From Paragordius varius (taxonomy: Eukaryota > Nematomorpha): 64,000 nt of DNA. The notes beneath the pieces were generated by a model. That model did no database searches, had not been told where the DNA came from, and saw nothing but the letters and a program-made list of their open reading frames with translations. This document shows positions 39,901 through 54,364 of this stretch, piece by piece (position 1 is the stretch's first letter; each line of letters opens with the position of its first letter). The translations under genes and the position numbers were made by a program. The stretch covers positions 14,198,001 through 14,262,000 of the forward strand of contig OZ176052.1 in NCBI GenBank assembly GCA_964247055.1, in the 5' to 3' direction.

Positions 39901-42900
39901 TCGTATAAAATAAATTTTTTAAATATTTAAAAAATTCAAAAAAATTACATTTATACTCCGATCTCGAAAATATTTGGGGTGATGATGGAACTACCATAGG
40001 GCTACCCAAAAAAATTTATGGCGACATCACCTGATCAAATTTGGATTTTAGGTAGCCATTTTTATTTTTAAAATCGTATAAAATAAATTTTTAAATATTT
40101 AAAAAATTCATAAAAATTACATTTATACTCCGATCTCGAAAATATTTGGGGTGATGATGGAACTACCATAGGGCTACCCAAAAAAAATTATAGTGACATC
40201 ACCTGATCAAATTTGGATTTTAGGTAGCCATTTTTATTTTTAAAATCGTATAAAATAAATTTTTTAAATATTTAAAAAATTCATAAAAATTACATTTATA
40301 CTCCGATCTCGAAAATATTTGGGGTGATGATGGAACAACCATACGGCTACGCAAAAAAAATTATGGCGACATCACCTGATTAAATTTGGATTTTAGGTAG
40401 CCATTTTTATTTTTAAAATCGTATAAAATAAATTTTTTAAATATTTAAAAAATTCAAAAAAAATTACATTTATAGTCCGATCCCCAAAATATTTGGGGTG
40501 ATGATGGAACTACCATAGTACTACCCAAAAAAAATTATGGCGACATCACCTGATCAAATTTTAATTTTAGGTAGCCATTTTTATTTTTAAAATCGTATAA
40601 AATAAATTTTTTAAATATTTAAAAAATTCAAAAAAATTACATTTATACTACGATCTCGAAAATATTTGGGGTGATGATGGAACTACCATAGGGCTACCCA
40701 AAAAAATTTATGGCGACATCACCTGATCAAATTTGGATTTTAGGTAGCCATTTTTATTTTTAAAATCGTATAAAATAAATTTTTAAATATTTAAAAAATT
40801 CATAAAAATTAGATTTATACTCCGATCTCGAAAATATTTGGGGTGATGATGGAACTACCATAGGGCTACCCAAAAAAAATTATAGTGACATCACCTGATC
40901 AAATTTGGATTTTAGGTAGCCATTTTTATTTTTAAAATCGTATAAAATAAATTTTTAAATATTTAAAAAATTCATAAAAATTACATTTATACTCCGATCT
41001 CGAAAATATTTGGGGTGATGATGGAACTACCATAGGGCTACCCAAAAAAAATTATAGTGACATCACCTGATCAAATTTGGATTTTAGGTAGCCATTTTTA
41101 TTTTTAAAATCGTATAAAATAAATTTTTTAAATATTTAAAAAATTCATAAAAATTACATTTATAGTCCGATCTCGAAAATATTTGGGGTGATGATGGAAC
41201 TACCATAGGGCTACCCAAAAAAAATTATAGTGACATCACCTGATCAAATTTGGATTTTAGGTAGCCATTTTTATTTTTAAAATCGTATAAAATAAATTTT
41301 TTAAATATTTAAAAAATTCAAAAAAATTACATTTATACTCCGATCTCGAAAATATTTGGGGTGATGATGGAACTACCATAGGGCTACCCAAAAAAATTTA
41401 TGGCGACATCACCTGATCAAATTTGGATTTTAGGTAGCCATTTTTATTTTTAAAATCGTATAAAATAAATTTTTAAATATTTAAAAAATTCATAAAAATT
41501 ACATTTATACTCCGATCTCGAAAATATTTGGGGTGATGATGGAACTACCATAGGGCTACCCAAAAAAAATTATAGTGACATCACCTGATCAAATTTGGAT
41601 TTTAGGTAGCCATTTTATTTTTAAAATCGTATAAAATAAATTTTTTAAATATTTAAAAAATTCAAAAAAATTACATTTATACTCCGATCTCGAAAATATT
41701 TGGGGTGATGATGGAACTACCATAGGGCTACCCAAAAAAATTTATGGCGACATCACCTGATCAAATTTGGATTTTAGGTAGCCATTTTTATTTTTAAAAT
41801 CGTATAAAATAAATTTTTAAATATTTAAAAAATTCATAAAAATTACATTTATACTCCGATCTCGAAAATATTTGGGGTGATGATGGAACTACCATAGGGC
41901 TACCCAAAAAAAATTATAGTGACATCACCTGATCAAATTTGGATTTTAGGTAGCCATTTTTATTTTTAAAATCGTATAAAATAAATTTTTTAAATATTTA
42001 AAAAATTCATAAAAATTACATTTATAGTCCGATCCCCAAAATATTTGGGGTGATGATGGAAGAACCATACGGCTACGCAAAAAAAATTATGGCGACATCA
42101 CCTGATTAAATTTGGATTTTAGGTAGCCATTTTTATTTTTAAAATCGTATAAAATAAATTTTTTAAATATTTAAAAAATTCAAAAAAAAATACATTTATA
42201 CTCCGATCTCGAAAATATTTGGGGTGATGATGGAACTACCATAGTACTACCCAAAAAAAATTATGGCGACATCACCTGATCAAATTTTAATTTTAGGTAG
42301 CCATTTTTATTTTTAAAATCGTATAAAATATATTTTTTAAATATTTAAAAAATTCATAAAAATTACATTTATACTCCGATCTCGAAAATATTAGGGGTGA
42401 TGATGGAACTACCATAGGGCTACCCAAGAAAAATTATAGTGACATCACCTGATCAAATTTGGATTTTAGGTAACCATTTTTATTTTTAATATCGTATAAA
42501 ATAAATTTTTTAAATATTTAAAAAATTCATAAAAATTACATTTATACTCCGATCTCGAAAATATTTGGGGTGATGATGGAACTACCATAGGGCTACCAAA
42601 AAAAAATTATGGTGACATCACCTGATCAAATTTGGATTTTAGGTAGCCATTTTTATTTTTAAAATCGTATAAAATAAATTTTTTAAATATTTAAAAAATT
42701 CATAAAAATTACATTTATAGTCCGATCCCCAAAATATTTGGGGTGATGATGGAACTACCATAGGGCTACCAAAAAAAAATTATGGTGACATCACCTGATC
42801 AAATTTGGATTTTAGGTAGCCATTTTTATTTTTAAAATCGTATAAAATAAATTTTTTAAATATTTAAAAAATTCATAAAAATTACATTTATAGTCCGATC

Positions 42901-45260
42901 CCCAAAATATTTGGGGTGATGATGGAACTACCATAGGGCTACGCAAAAAAAATTATGGTGACATCACCTGATCAAATTTGGATTTTAGGTAGCCATTTTT
43001 ATTTTTAAAATCGTATAAAATAAATTTTTTAAATATTTAAAAAATTCAAAAAAATTACATTTATACTCCGATCTCGACAATATTTGGGGTGATGATGGAA
43101 CTACCATAGGGCTACCCAAAAAAAATTATGGTGACATCACCTGATCAAATTTGGATTTTAGGTAGCCATTTTATTTTTAAAATCGTATAAAATAAATTTT
43201 TTAAATATTTAAAAAATTCAAAAAAATTACATTTATACTCCGATCTCGAAAATATTAGGGGTGATGATGGAACTACCATAGGGCTACCCAAAAAAATTTA
43301 TGGCGACATCACCTGATCAAATTTGGATTTTAGGTAGCCATTTTTATTTTTAAAATCGTATAAAATAAATTTTTAAATATTTAAAAAATTCATAAAAATT
43401 ACATTTATACTCCGATCTCGAAAATATTTGGGGTGATGATGGAACTACCATAGGGCTACCCAAAAAAAATTATAGTGACATCACCTGATCAAATTTGGAT
43501 TTTAGGTAGCCATTTTTATTTTTAAAATCGTATAAAATAAATTTTTTAAATATTTAAAAAATTCATAAAAATTACATTTATACTCCGATCTCGAAAATAT
43601 TTGGGGTGATGATGGAACAACCATACGGCTACGCAAAAAAAATTATGGCGACATCACCTGATTAAATTTGGATTTTAGGTAGCCATTTTTATTTTTAAAA
43701 TCGTATAAAATAAATTTTTTAAATATTTAAAAAATTCAAAAAAAATTACATTTATAGTCCGATCCCCAAAATATTTGGGGTGATGATGGAACTACCATAG
43801 TACTACCCAAAAAAAATTATGGCGACATCACCTGATCAAATTTTAATTTTAGGTAGCCATTTTTATTTTTAAAATCGTATAAAATAAATTTTTTAAATAT
43901 TTAAAAAATTCAAAAAAATTACATTTATACTCCGATCTCGACAATATTTGGGGTGATGATGGAACTACCATAGGGCTACCCAAAAAAAATTATGGTGACA
44001 TCACCTGATTAAATTTGGATTTTAGGTAGCCATTTTTATTTTTAAAATCGTATAAAATAAATTTTTTAAATATTTAAAAAATTCATAAAAATTACATTTA
44101 TACTCCGATCTCGAAAATATTTGGGGTGATGATGGAACTACCATAGGGCTAACAAAAAAAAATTATGGTGACATCACCTGATCAAATTTGGATTTTAGGT
44201 AACCATTTTTATTTTTAAAATCGTATAAAATAAATTTTTTAAATATTTAAAAAATTCATAAAAATTACATTTATAGTCCGATCCCCAAAATATTTGGGGT
44301 GATGATGGAACTACCATAGGGCTACCCAAAAAAAATTATGGTGACATCACCTGATCAAATTTGGATTTTAGGTAGCCATGTTTATTTTTAAAATCGTATA
44401 AAATAAATTTTTTAAATATTTAAAAAATTCATAAAAATTACATTTATACTCCGATCTCGAAAATATTTGGGGTGATGATGGAACTACCATAGGGCTACGC
44501 AAAAAAAATTATGGTGACATCACCTGATCAAATTTGGATTTTAGGTAGCCATTTTTATTTTTAAAATCGTATAAAATAAATTTTTTAAATATTTAAAAAA
44601 TTCAAAAAAATTACATTTATACTCCGATCTCGACAATATTTGGGGTGATGATGGAACTACCATAGGGCTACCCAAAAAAAATTATGGTGACATCACCTGA
44701 TCAAATTTGGATTCTAGGTAGCCATTTTTATTTTTAAAATCGTATAAAATAAATTTTTTAAATATTTAAAAAATTCATAAAAATTACATTTATACTCCGA
44801 TCTCGAAAATATTTGGGGTGATGATGGAACTACCATAGGGCTACCCAAAAAAAATTATGGTGACATCACCTGATCAAATTTGGATTTTAGATAGCCATTT
44901 TTATTTTTAAAATCGTATAAAATAAATTTTTTAAATATTTAAAAAATTCATAAAAGTTACATTTATAGTCCGATCCCCAAAATATTTGTGGTATGATGAT
45001 GGAACTACCATAGGGCTACCAAAAAAAAAATTATGGTGACATCACCTGATCAAATTTGGATTTTAGGTAGCCATTTTTATTTTTAAAATCGTATAAAATA
45101 AATTTTTTAAATATTTAAAAAATTCATAAAAATTACATTTATAGTCCGATCCCCAAAATTTTTGGGGTGATGATGGAACTACCATAGGGCTACCCAAAAA
45201 AATTATGGTGACATCACCTGATCAAATTTGGATTTTAGGTAGCCATTTTTATTTTTAAAA

Positions 45261-47501
45261 TCGTATAAAATAAATTTTTTAAATATTTAAAAAATTCATA
45301 AAAATTACATTTATACTCCGATCTCGAAAATATTTGGGGTGATGATGGAACTACCATAGGGCTACGCAAAAAAAATTATGGTGACATCACCTGATCAAAT
45401 TTGGATTTTAGGTAGCCATTTTTATTTTTAAAATCGTATAAAATAAATTTTTTAAATATTTAAAAAATTCAAAAAAATTACATTTATACTCCGATCTCGA
45501 CAATATTTGGGGTGATGATGGAATTACCATAGGGCTACCCAAAAAAATTATGGTGACATCACCTGATCAAATTTGGATTTTAGGTAGCCATTTTTATTTT
45601 TAAAATCGTATAAAATAAATTTTTTAAATATTTAAAAAATTCATAAAAATTACATTTATACTCCGACCTCGAAAATATTTGGGGTGATGATGGAACTACC
45701 ATAGGGCTACCCAAAAAAAATTATGGTGACATCACCTGATCAAATTTGGATTTTAGGTAGCCATTTTTATTTTTAAAATCGTATAAAATAAATTTTTTAA
45801 ATATTTAAAAAATTCAAAAAAATTACATTTATACTCCGATCTCGAAAATATTTGGGGTGATGATGGAACCACCATAGGGCTACCCAAAAAAAATTATGGT
45901 GACATCACCTGATCAAATTTGGATTTTAGGTAGCCATTTTTATTTTTAAAATCGTATAAAATAAATTTTTTAAATATTTAAAAAATTCAAAAAAATTACA
46001 TTTATACTCCGATCTCGACAATATTTGGGGTGATGATGGAACTACCATAGGGCTACCCAAAAAAAATTATGGTGACATCACCTGATCAAATTTGGATTCT
46101 AGGTAGCCATTTTTATTTTTAAAATCGTATAAAATAAATTTTTTAAATATTTAAAAAATTCATAAAAATTACATTTATACTCCGATCTCGAAAATATTTG
46201 GGGTGATGATGGAACTACCATAGGGCTACCCAAAAAAAATTATAGTGACATCACCTGATCAAATTTGGATTTTAGGTAGCCATTTTTATCTTAAAATCGT
46301 ATAAAATAAATTTTTTAAATATTTAAAAAATTCATAAAAATTACATTTATAGTCCGATCCGCAAAATATTTGGGGTGATGATGGAACTACCATAGGGCTA
46401 CCCAAAAAAAATATAGTGACATCACCTGATCAAATTTGGATTTTAGGTAGCCATTTTTATTTTTAAAATCGTATAAAATAAATTTTTTAAATATTTAAAA
46501 AATTCATAAAAATTACATTTATACTCCGATCTCGACAATATTTGGGGTGAGGATGGAACTACCATAGGGCTACTCAAAAAAATTATAGTGACATCACCTG
46601 ATCAAATTTGGATTTTAGGTAGCCATTTTTATTTTTAAAATCGTATAAAATAAATTTTTTAAATATTTAAAAAATTCATAAAAATTACATTTATAGTCCG
46701 ATCCCCAAAATATTTGGGGTGATGATGGAACAACCATAGGGCTACGCAAAAAAAATTATGGCGACATCACCTGATCAAATTTGGATTTTAGGTAGCCATT
46801 TTTATTTTTAAAATCGTATAAAATAATTTTTTTAAATATTTAAAAAATTCAAAAAAATACATTTATACTCCGATCTCGAAAATATTTGGGGTGATGATGG
46901 AACTACCATAGGGCTACCCAAAAAAAATTATGGCGACATCACCTGATTAAATTTGGATTTTAGGTAGCCATTTTTATTTTTATCATATAAAATAAATTTT
47001 TTAAATATTTAAAAAATTCATAAAAATTACATTTATACTCCGATCTCGAAAATATTTGGGGTGATGATGGAACTACCATAGGGCTACCCAAAATAAATTA
47101 TAGTGACATCACCTGATCAAATTTGGATTTTAGGTAGCCATTTTTATTTTTAAAATCGTATAAAATAAATTTTTTAAATATTTAAAAAATTCATAAAAAT
47201 TACATTTATAGTCCGATCCCCAAAATATTTGGGGTGATGATGGAATTACCATAGGGCTACCCAAAAAAAATTATGGTGACATCACCTGATCAAATTTGGA
47301 TTTTAGGTAGCCATTTTTATTTTTAATATCGTATAAAATAAATTTTTTAAATATTTAAAAAATTCATAAAAATTACATTTATACTCCGATCTCGACAATA
47401 TTTGGGGTGATGATGGAACTACCATAGGGCTACCCAAAAAAAATTATAGTGACATCACCTGATAAAATTTGGATTTTAGGTAGCCATTTTTATTTTTAAA
47501 A
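45261..47501 (+). repeat. Irregular satellite segment right of the large units
   Basis: About 13 monomers show more private indels than the region to the left: short A-tracts (near 45545 and 46575), atttttatcttaaaatcg near 46285, aaaaatatagtg near 46410, gtgaggatgg near 46548, ataatttttttaaat near 46825 and tttttatcatataaaa at 46975 (loss of about 8 bp over the monomer junction). It ends in the class-B gaatta plus atatcg dimer (47157-47501). Confidence 0.75.
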
Positions 47502-48883
47502 TCGTATAAAATAAATTTTTTAAATATTTAAAAAATTCATAAAAATTACATTTATAGTCCGATCCCCAAAATATTTGGGGTGATGATGGAACAACCATAG
47601 GGCTACCCAAAAAAAATTATGGTGACATCACCTGATCAAATTTGGACTTTAGGTAGCTATTTTTATTTTTAAAATCGTATAAAATAAATTTTTTAAATAT
47701 TTAAAAAATTCATAAAAATTACATTTATACTCCGATCTCGACAATATTTGGGGTGATGATGGAACTACCATAGGGCTACCCAAAAAAAATTATAGTGACA
47801 TCACCTGATCAAATTTGGATTTTAGGTAGCCATTTTTATTTTTAAAATCGTATAAAATAAATTTTTTAAATATTTAAAAAATTCATAAAAATTACATTTA
47901 TACTCCGATCCCCAAAATATTTGGGGTGATGATGGAACAACCATAGGGCTACGCAAAAAAAATTATGGCGACATCACCTGAAATTTGGATTTTAGGTAGC
48001 CATTTTTATTTTTAAAATCGTATAAAATAAATTTTTTAAATATTTAAAAAATTCAAAAAAATTACATTTATACTCCGATCCCCAAAATATTTGGGGTGAT
48101 GATGGAACTACCATAGGGCTACCCAAAAAAAATTATGGCGACATCACCTGATCAAATTTGGATTTTAGGTAGCCATTTTTATTTTTAAAATCGTATAAAA
48201 TAAATTTTTTAAATATTTAAAAAATTCATAAAAATTACATTTATAGTCCGATCTCCAAAATATTTGGGGTGATGATGGAATTACCATAGGGCTACCCAAA
48301 AAAAATTATGGTGACATCACCTGATCAAATTTGGATTTTAGGTAGCCATTTTTATTTTTAATATCGTATAAAATAAATTTTTTAAATATTTAAAAAATTC
48401 ATAAAAATTACATTTATAGTCCGATCCCCAAAGTATTTGGGGTGATGATGCAACTACCATAGGGCTACCCAAAAAAAATTATGGCGACATCTCCTGATCA
48501 AATTTGGATTTTAGGTAGCCATTTTTATTTTTAAAATCGTATAAAATAAATTTTTTAAATATTTAAAAAATTCATAAAATTTACATTTATAGTCCGATCT
48601 CGACAATATTTGGGGTGATGATGGAACTACCATAGGGCTACCCAAAAAAAATTATGGCGACATCACCTGATCAAATTTGGATTTTAGGTAGCCATTTTTA
48701 TTTTTAAAATCGTATAAAATAAATTTTTTAAATATTTAAAAAATTCATAAAAATTACATTTATAGTCCGATCTTATAAAATATTTGGGGTGATGATGGAA
48801 TTACCATAGGGCTACCCAAAAAAAATTATAGTGACATCACCTGATAAAATTTGGATTTTAGGTAGCCATTTTTATTTTTAAAA
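47502..48883 (+). repeat. 8-mer higher-order repeat, first copy
   Basis: Eight monomers start with a class-B gaacaa/ctaccc unit ending ggactttagg. Then come ctcgacaa/tatagtg, two actccgatcccc recombinant-type units, a tagtccgatctcc/gaatta unit and others. The series restarts at 48884, offset 1382. The gataaaattt variant just upstream also repeats (47461 and 48843). A gaaatttgg deletion occurs near 47980. Confidence 0.82.
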
Positions 48884-50265
48884 TCGTATAAAATAAATTT
48901 TTTAAATATTTAAAAAATTCATAAAAATTACATTTATAGTCCGATCCCCAAAATATTTGGGGTGATGATGGAACAACCATAGGGCTACCCAAAAAAAATT
49001 ATGGTGACATCACCTGATCAAATTTGGACTTTAGGTAGCCATTTTTATTTTTAAAATCGTATAAAATAAATTTTTTAAATATTTAAAAAATTCATAAAAA
49101 TTACATTTATACTCCGATCTCGACAATATTTGGGGTGATGATGGAACTACCATAGGGCTACCCAAAAAAAATTATAGTGACATCACCTGATCAAATTTGG
49201 ATTTTAGGTAGCCATTTTTATTTTTAAAATCGTATAAAATAAATTTTTTAAATATTTAAAAAATTCATAAAAATTACATTTATACTCCGATCCCCAAAAT
49301 ATTTGGGGTGATGATGGAACAACCATAGGGCTACGCAAAAAAAATTATGGCGACATCACCTGATCAAATTTGGATTTTAGGTAGCCATTTTTATTTTTAA
49401 AATCGTATAAAATAAATTTTTTAAATATTTAAAAAATTCAAAAAAATTACATTTATACTCCGATCTCGAAAATATTTGGGGTGATGATGGAACTACCAAA
49501 GGGCTACCCAAAAAAAATTATGGCGACATCACCTGATCAAATTTGGATTTTAGGTAGCCATTTTTATTTTTAAAATCGTATAAAATAAATTTTTTAAATA
49601 TTTAAAAAATTCATAAAAATTACATTTATAGTCCGATCTCCAAAATATTTGAGGTGATGATGGAATTACCATAGGGCTACCCAAAAAAAATTATGGTGAC
49701 ATCACCTGATCAAATTTGGATTTTAGGTAGCCATTTTTATTTTTAATATCGTATAAAATAAATTTTTTAAATATTTAAAAAATTCATAAAAATTACATTT
49801 ATACTCCGATCTCGACAATATTTGGGGTGATGATGGAACTACCATAGGGCTACCCAAAAAAAATTATAGTGACATCACCTGATCAAATTTGGATTTTAGG
49901 TAGCCATTTTTATTTTTAATATCGTATAAAATAAATTTTTTAAATATTTAAAAAATTCATAAAAATTACATTTATAGTCCGATCACGACAATATTTGGGG
50001 TGATGATGGAATTACCATAGGGCTACCCAAAAAAAATTATGGTGACATCACCTTATCAAATTTGGATTTTAGGTAGCCATTTTTATTTTTAAAATCGTAT
50101 AAAATAAATTTTTTAAATATTTAAAAAATTCATAAAAATTACATTTATACTCCGATCTCGAAAATATTTGGGGTGATGATGGTGGCTACCCAAAAAAAAT
50201 TATGGTGACATCACCTGATCAAATTTGGATTTTAGGTAGCCATTTTTATTTTTAAAATCGTATAA
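48884..50265 (+). repeat. 8-mer higher-order repeat, second copy with loss
   Basis: Follows the first 8-mer closely for about five monomers (to 49748) and then diverges. The unit near 50182 has a net 10-bp deletion that joins gatgatgg to tggctaccc, removing the gaactaccatag segment. Confidence 0.78.
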
Positions 50266-50943
50266 AATATATTTTTTAAATATATAAAAAATTCATAAAA
50301 ATTACCATTATACTCCGATCTCGAAAATATTTGGGGTGATGATGGAACTACCATAGGGCTACCCAAAAAAAATTATAGTGTCACCTGATCAAATTTGGAT
50401 TTTAGGTAGCCATTTTTATTTTTAAAATCGTATAAATAAATTTTTTAAATATTTAAAAAATTCATAAAAATTACATTTATAGTCCGATCTCGAAAATATT
50501 TGGGGTGATGATGGAACTACCATAGGGCTACCCAAAAAAAATTATGGTGACATCACCTGATCAAATTTGGATTTTAGGTAGCCATTTTTATTTTTAAAAT
50601 CGTATAAAATAAATTTTTTAAATATTTAAAAAATTCATAAAAATTACATTTATACTCCGATCTCGACAATATTTGGGGTGATGATGGAACTACCATAGGG
50701 CTACCCAAAAAAAATTATGGTGACATCACCTGATCAAATTTGGATTTTAGGTAGCCATTTTTATTTTTAAAATCGTATAAAATAAATTTTTAAATATTTA
50801 AAAAATTCATAAAAATTACATTTATACTCCGATCTCGAAAATATTTGGGGTGATGATGGAACTACCATAGGGCTACGCAAAAAAATTATGGTGACATCAC
50901 CTGATCAAATTTGGATTTTAGGTAGCCATTTTTATTTTTAAAA
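50266..50943 (+). repeat. Four diverged monomers
   Basis: Changes cluster here: atatatttttt with tatataaaaaa, ttaccattatac near 50302, tatagtgtcacc (loss of aca) near 50376 and cgtataaataaa near 50430. The palindrome at consensus 13-36 is disrupted in the first unit. Confidence 0.72.
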
Positions 50944-53360
50944 TCGTATAAAATAAATTTTTTAAATATTTAAAAAATTCATAAAAATTACATTTATAGT
51001 CCCATCCCCAAAGTATTTGGGGTGATGATGGAACTACCATAGGGCTACCCAAAAAAAATTATGGCGACATCACCTGATCAAATTTGGATTTTAGGTAGCC
51101 ATTTTTATTTTTAAAATCGTATAAAATAAATTTTTTAAATATTTAAAAAATTCATAAAATTTACATTTATAGTCCGATCACGACAATATTTGGGGTGATG
51201 ATGGAATTACCATAGGGCTACCCAAAAAAAATTATGGTGACATCACCTGATCAAATTTGGATTTTAGGTAGCCATTTTTATTTTTAAAATCGTATAAAAT
51301 AAATTTTTTAAATATTTAAAAAATTCATAAAAATTACATTTATACTCCGATCTCGAAAATATTTGGGGTGATGATGGAACTACCATAGGGCTACCCAAAA
51401 AAAAATATGGTGACATCACCTGATCAAATATGGATTTTAGGTAGCCATTTTTATTTTTAAATCGTATAAAATAAATTTTTTAAATATTTAAAAAATTCAT
51501 AAAAATTACATTTATACTCCGATCTCGAAAATATTTGGGGTGATGATGGAACTACCATAGGGCTACCCAAAAAAAATTATAGTGACATCACCTGATCAAA
51601 TTTGGATTTTAGGTAGCCATTTTTATTTTTAAAATCGTATAAAATAAATTTTAATATTTAAAAAATTCATAAAAATTACATTTATAGTCCGATCCCCAAA
51701 GTATTTGGGGTGATGATGGAACTACCATAGGGCTACCCAAAAAAAATTATGGCGACATCACCTGATCAAATTTGGATTTTAGGTAGCCATTTTTATTTTT
51801 AAAATCGTATAAAATAAATTTTTTAAATATTTAAAAAATTCATAAAATTTACATTTATAGTCCGATCTCGACAATATTTGGGGTGATGATGGAATTACCA
51901 TAGGGCTACCCAAAAAAAATTATGGTGACATCACCTGATCAAATTTGGATTTTAGGTAGCCATTTTTATTTTTAAAATCGTATAAAATAAATTTTTTAAA
52001 TATTTAAAAAATTCAAAAAAATTACATTTATACTCCGATCTCGACAATATTTGGGGTGATGATGGAACTACCATAGGGCTACCCAAAAAAAATTATGGTG
52101 ACATCACCTGATCAAATTTGGATTTTAGGTAGCCATTTTTATTTTTAAAATCGTATAAAATAAATTTTTAAATATTTAAAAAATTCATAAAAATTACATT
52201 TATACTCCGATCTCGAAAATATTTATAGTGATGATGGAACTACCATAGGGCTACCCAAAAAAAATCATGGTGACATCACCTGATCAAATTTGGACTTTAG
52301 GTAGCCATTTTTATTTTTAAAATCGTATAAAATAAATTTTTTAAATATTTAAAAAATTCATAAAAATTACATTTATACTCCGATCTCGAAAATATTTGGG
52401 GTGATGATGGAACTACCATAGGGCTACGCAAAAAAAATTATGGTGACATCACCTGATCAAATTTGGATTTTAGGTAGCCATTTTTATTTTTAAAATCGTA
52501 TAAAATAAATTTTTTAAATATTTAAAAAATTCATAAAAATTACATTTATAGTCCCATCCCCAAAGTATTTGGGGTGATGATGGAACTACCATAGGGCTAC
52601 CCAAAAAAAATTATGGCGACATCACCTGATCAAATTTGGATTTTAGGTAGCCATTTTTATTTTTAAAATCGTATAAAATAAATTTTTTAAATATTTAAAA
52701 AATTCATAAAATTTACATTTATAGTCCGATCTCGACAATATTTGGGGTGATGATGGAATTACCATAGGGCTACCCAAAAAAAATTATGGTGACATCACCT
52801 GATCAAATATGGATTTTAGGTAGCCATTTTTATTTTTAAATCGTATAAAATAAATTTTTTAAATATTTAAAAAATTCATAAAAATTACATTTATACTCCG
52901 ATCTCGAAAATATTTGGGGTGATGATGGAACTACCATAGGGCTACCCAAAAAAAATTATAGTGACATCACCTGATCAAATTTGGATTTTAGGTAGCCATT
53001 TTTATTTTTAAAATCGTATAAAATAAATTTTAATATTTAAAAAATTCATAAAAATTACATTTATAGTCCGATCCCCAAAGTATTTGGGGTGATGATGGAA
53101 CTACCATAGGGCTACCCAAAAAAAATTATGGCGACATCACCTGATCAAATTTGGATTTTAGGTAGCCATTTTTATTTTTAAAATCGTATAAAATAAATTT
53201 TTTAAATATTTAAAAAATTCATAAAATTTACATTTATAGTCCGATCTCGACAATATTTGGGGTGATGATGGAATTACCATAGGGCTACCCAAAAAAAATT
53301 ATGGTGACATCACCTGATCAAATTTGGATTTTAGGTAGCCATTTTTATTTTTAAAATCGT
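50944..53360 (+). repeat. Higher-order repeat with caaagtattt class
   Basis: A class-B variant ccccaaagtatttgggg followed by an aaaattt/ctcgacaa/gaatta unit recurs at 50944, about 51634, 52496 and about 53013. The longer series repeats at 1552 bp (50944 to 52496) and 1379 bp (tttaatattt at 51650 and 53029). The difference is one monomer, present in the first series and absent from the second. cccatcccc occurs at 51001 and 52553 in the leading unit of each series. Confidence 0.82.
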
Positions 53361-53701
53361 ATAAAATAAATTTTTTAAATATTTAAAAAATTCATAAAAA
53401 TTACATTTATACTCCGATCTCGAAAATATTTGGGGTGATGATGGAACTACCATAGGGCTACCCAAAAAAAATTATGGTGACATCACCTGATCAAATTTGG
53501 ATTTTAGGTAGCCATTTTTATTTTTAAATCGTATAAAATAAATTTTTTAAATATTTAAAAAATTTATAAAAATTACATTTATACTCCGATCTCGAAAATA
53601 TTTGGGGTGATGATGGAACTACCATAGGGCTACCCAAAAAAAATTATAGTGACATCACCTGATCAAATTTGGATTTTAGGTAGCCATTTTTATTTTTAAA
53701 A

Positions 53702-53852
53702 TCGTATAAAATAAATTTAAAAATTACATTTATAGTCCGATCCCCAAAATATTTGGGGTGATGATGGAACTACCATAGGGCTACCCAAAAAAAATTATGG
53801 TGACATCACCTGATCAAATTTGGATTTTAGGTAGCCATTTTTATTTTTAAAA
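53702..53852 (+). repeat. Short 151-bp monomer lacking the A/T palindrome
   Basis: The start reads tcgtataaaataaattt followed directly by aaaaattacatt. About 22 bp is missing, covering nearly the whole 24-bp palindrome. The deletion ends are short T and A runs inside the palindrome, as expected for replication slippage across a hairpin. This is the shortest monomer I noticed. Confidence 0.88.
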
Positions 53853-54364
53853 TCGTATAAAATAAATTTTTTAAATATTTAAAAAATTCATAAAATTTAC
53901 ATTTATAGTCCGATCTCGACAATATTTGGGGTGATGATGGAATTACCATAGGGCTACCCAAAAAAAATTATGGTGACATCACCTGATCAAATTTGGATTT
54001 TAGGTAGCCATTTTTATTTATAAAATCGTATAAAATAAATTTTTTAAATATTGAAAAAATTCATAAAAATTACATTTATACTCCGATCTCGAAAATATTT
54101 GGGGTGATGATGGAACTACCATAGGGCTACCCAAAAAAAATTATGGTGACATCACCTGATCAAATTTGATTTTAGGTAGCCATTTTTATTTTTAATATAA
54201 AATAAATTTTTTAAATGTTTAAAAAATTCATAAAAATTACATTTATACTCCGATCTCGAAAATATTTGGGGTGATGATGGAACTATCATAGGGCTACGCA
54301 AAAAAAATTATGGTGACATCACCTGATCAAATTTGATTTTAGGTAGCCATTTTTATTTTTATAA

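Larger units (their letters stand above)
28858..45260 (+). repeat. Expanded 16.4-kb copy 2 of the 12.8-kb unit
   Basis: 28858-36445 aligns to 16071-23.45 kb, and 36446-45260 aligns to 20044-28857 at offset 16402-16404, so the 20.0-23.45 kb stretch is represented twice. The length arithmetic agrees: 12787 bp for unit 1, plus 3441 bp for the duplicated segment, plus one 172-bp monomer gives 16400, against 16403 observed. By eye only a handful of point differences separate the copies, for example gacgtcacc near 36050 and attagattta near 40810. Confidence 0.86.

Noticed and set aside
26850-43260. Telomere-like TTAGGGG at about 26851, 42391 and 43255
   Set aside because: It is a single T-to-A change in atatttgggg, isolated and not tandem. 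The three occurrences are related by the large duplication or by local copying.
45261-47501. Possible array edge or foreign insertion where regular HORs stop
   Set aside because: Despite more indels, each unit still aligns to the monomer end to end and the array continues normally afterwards.
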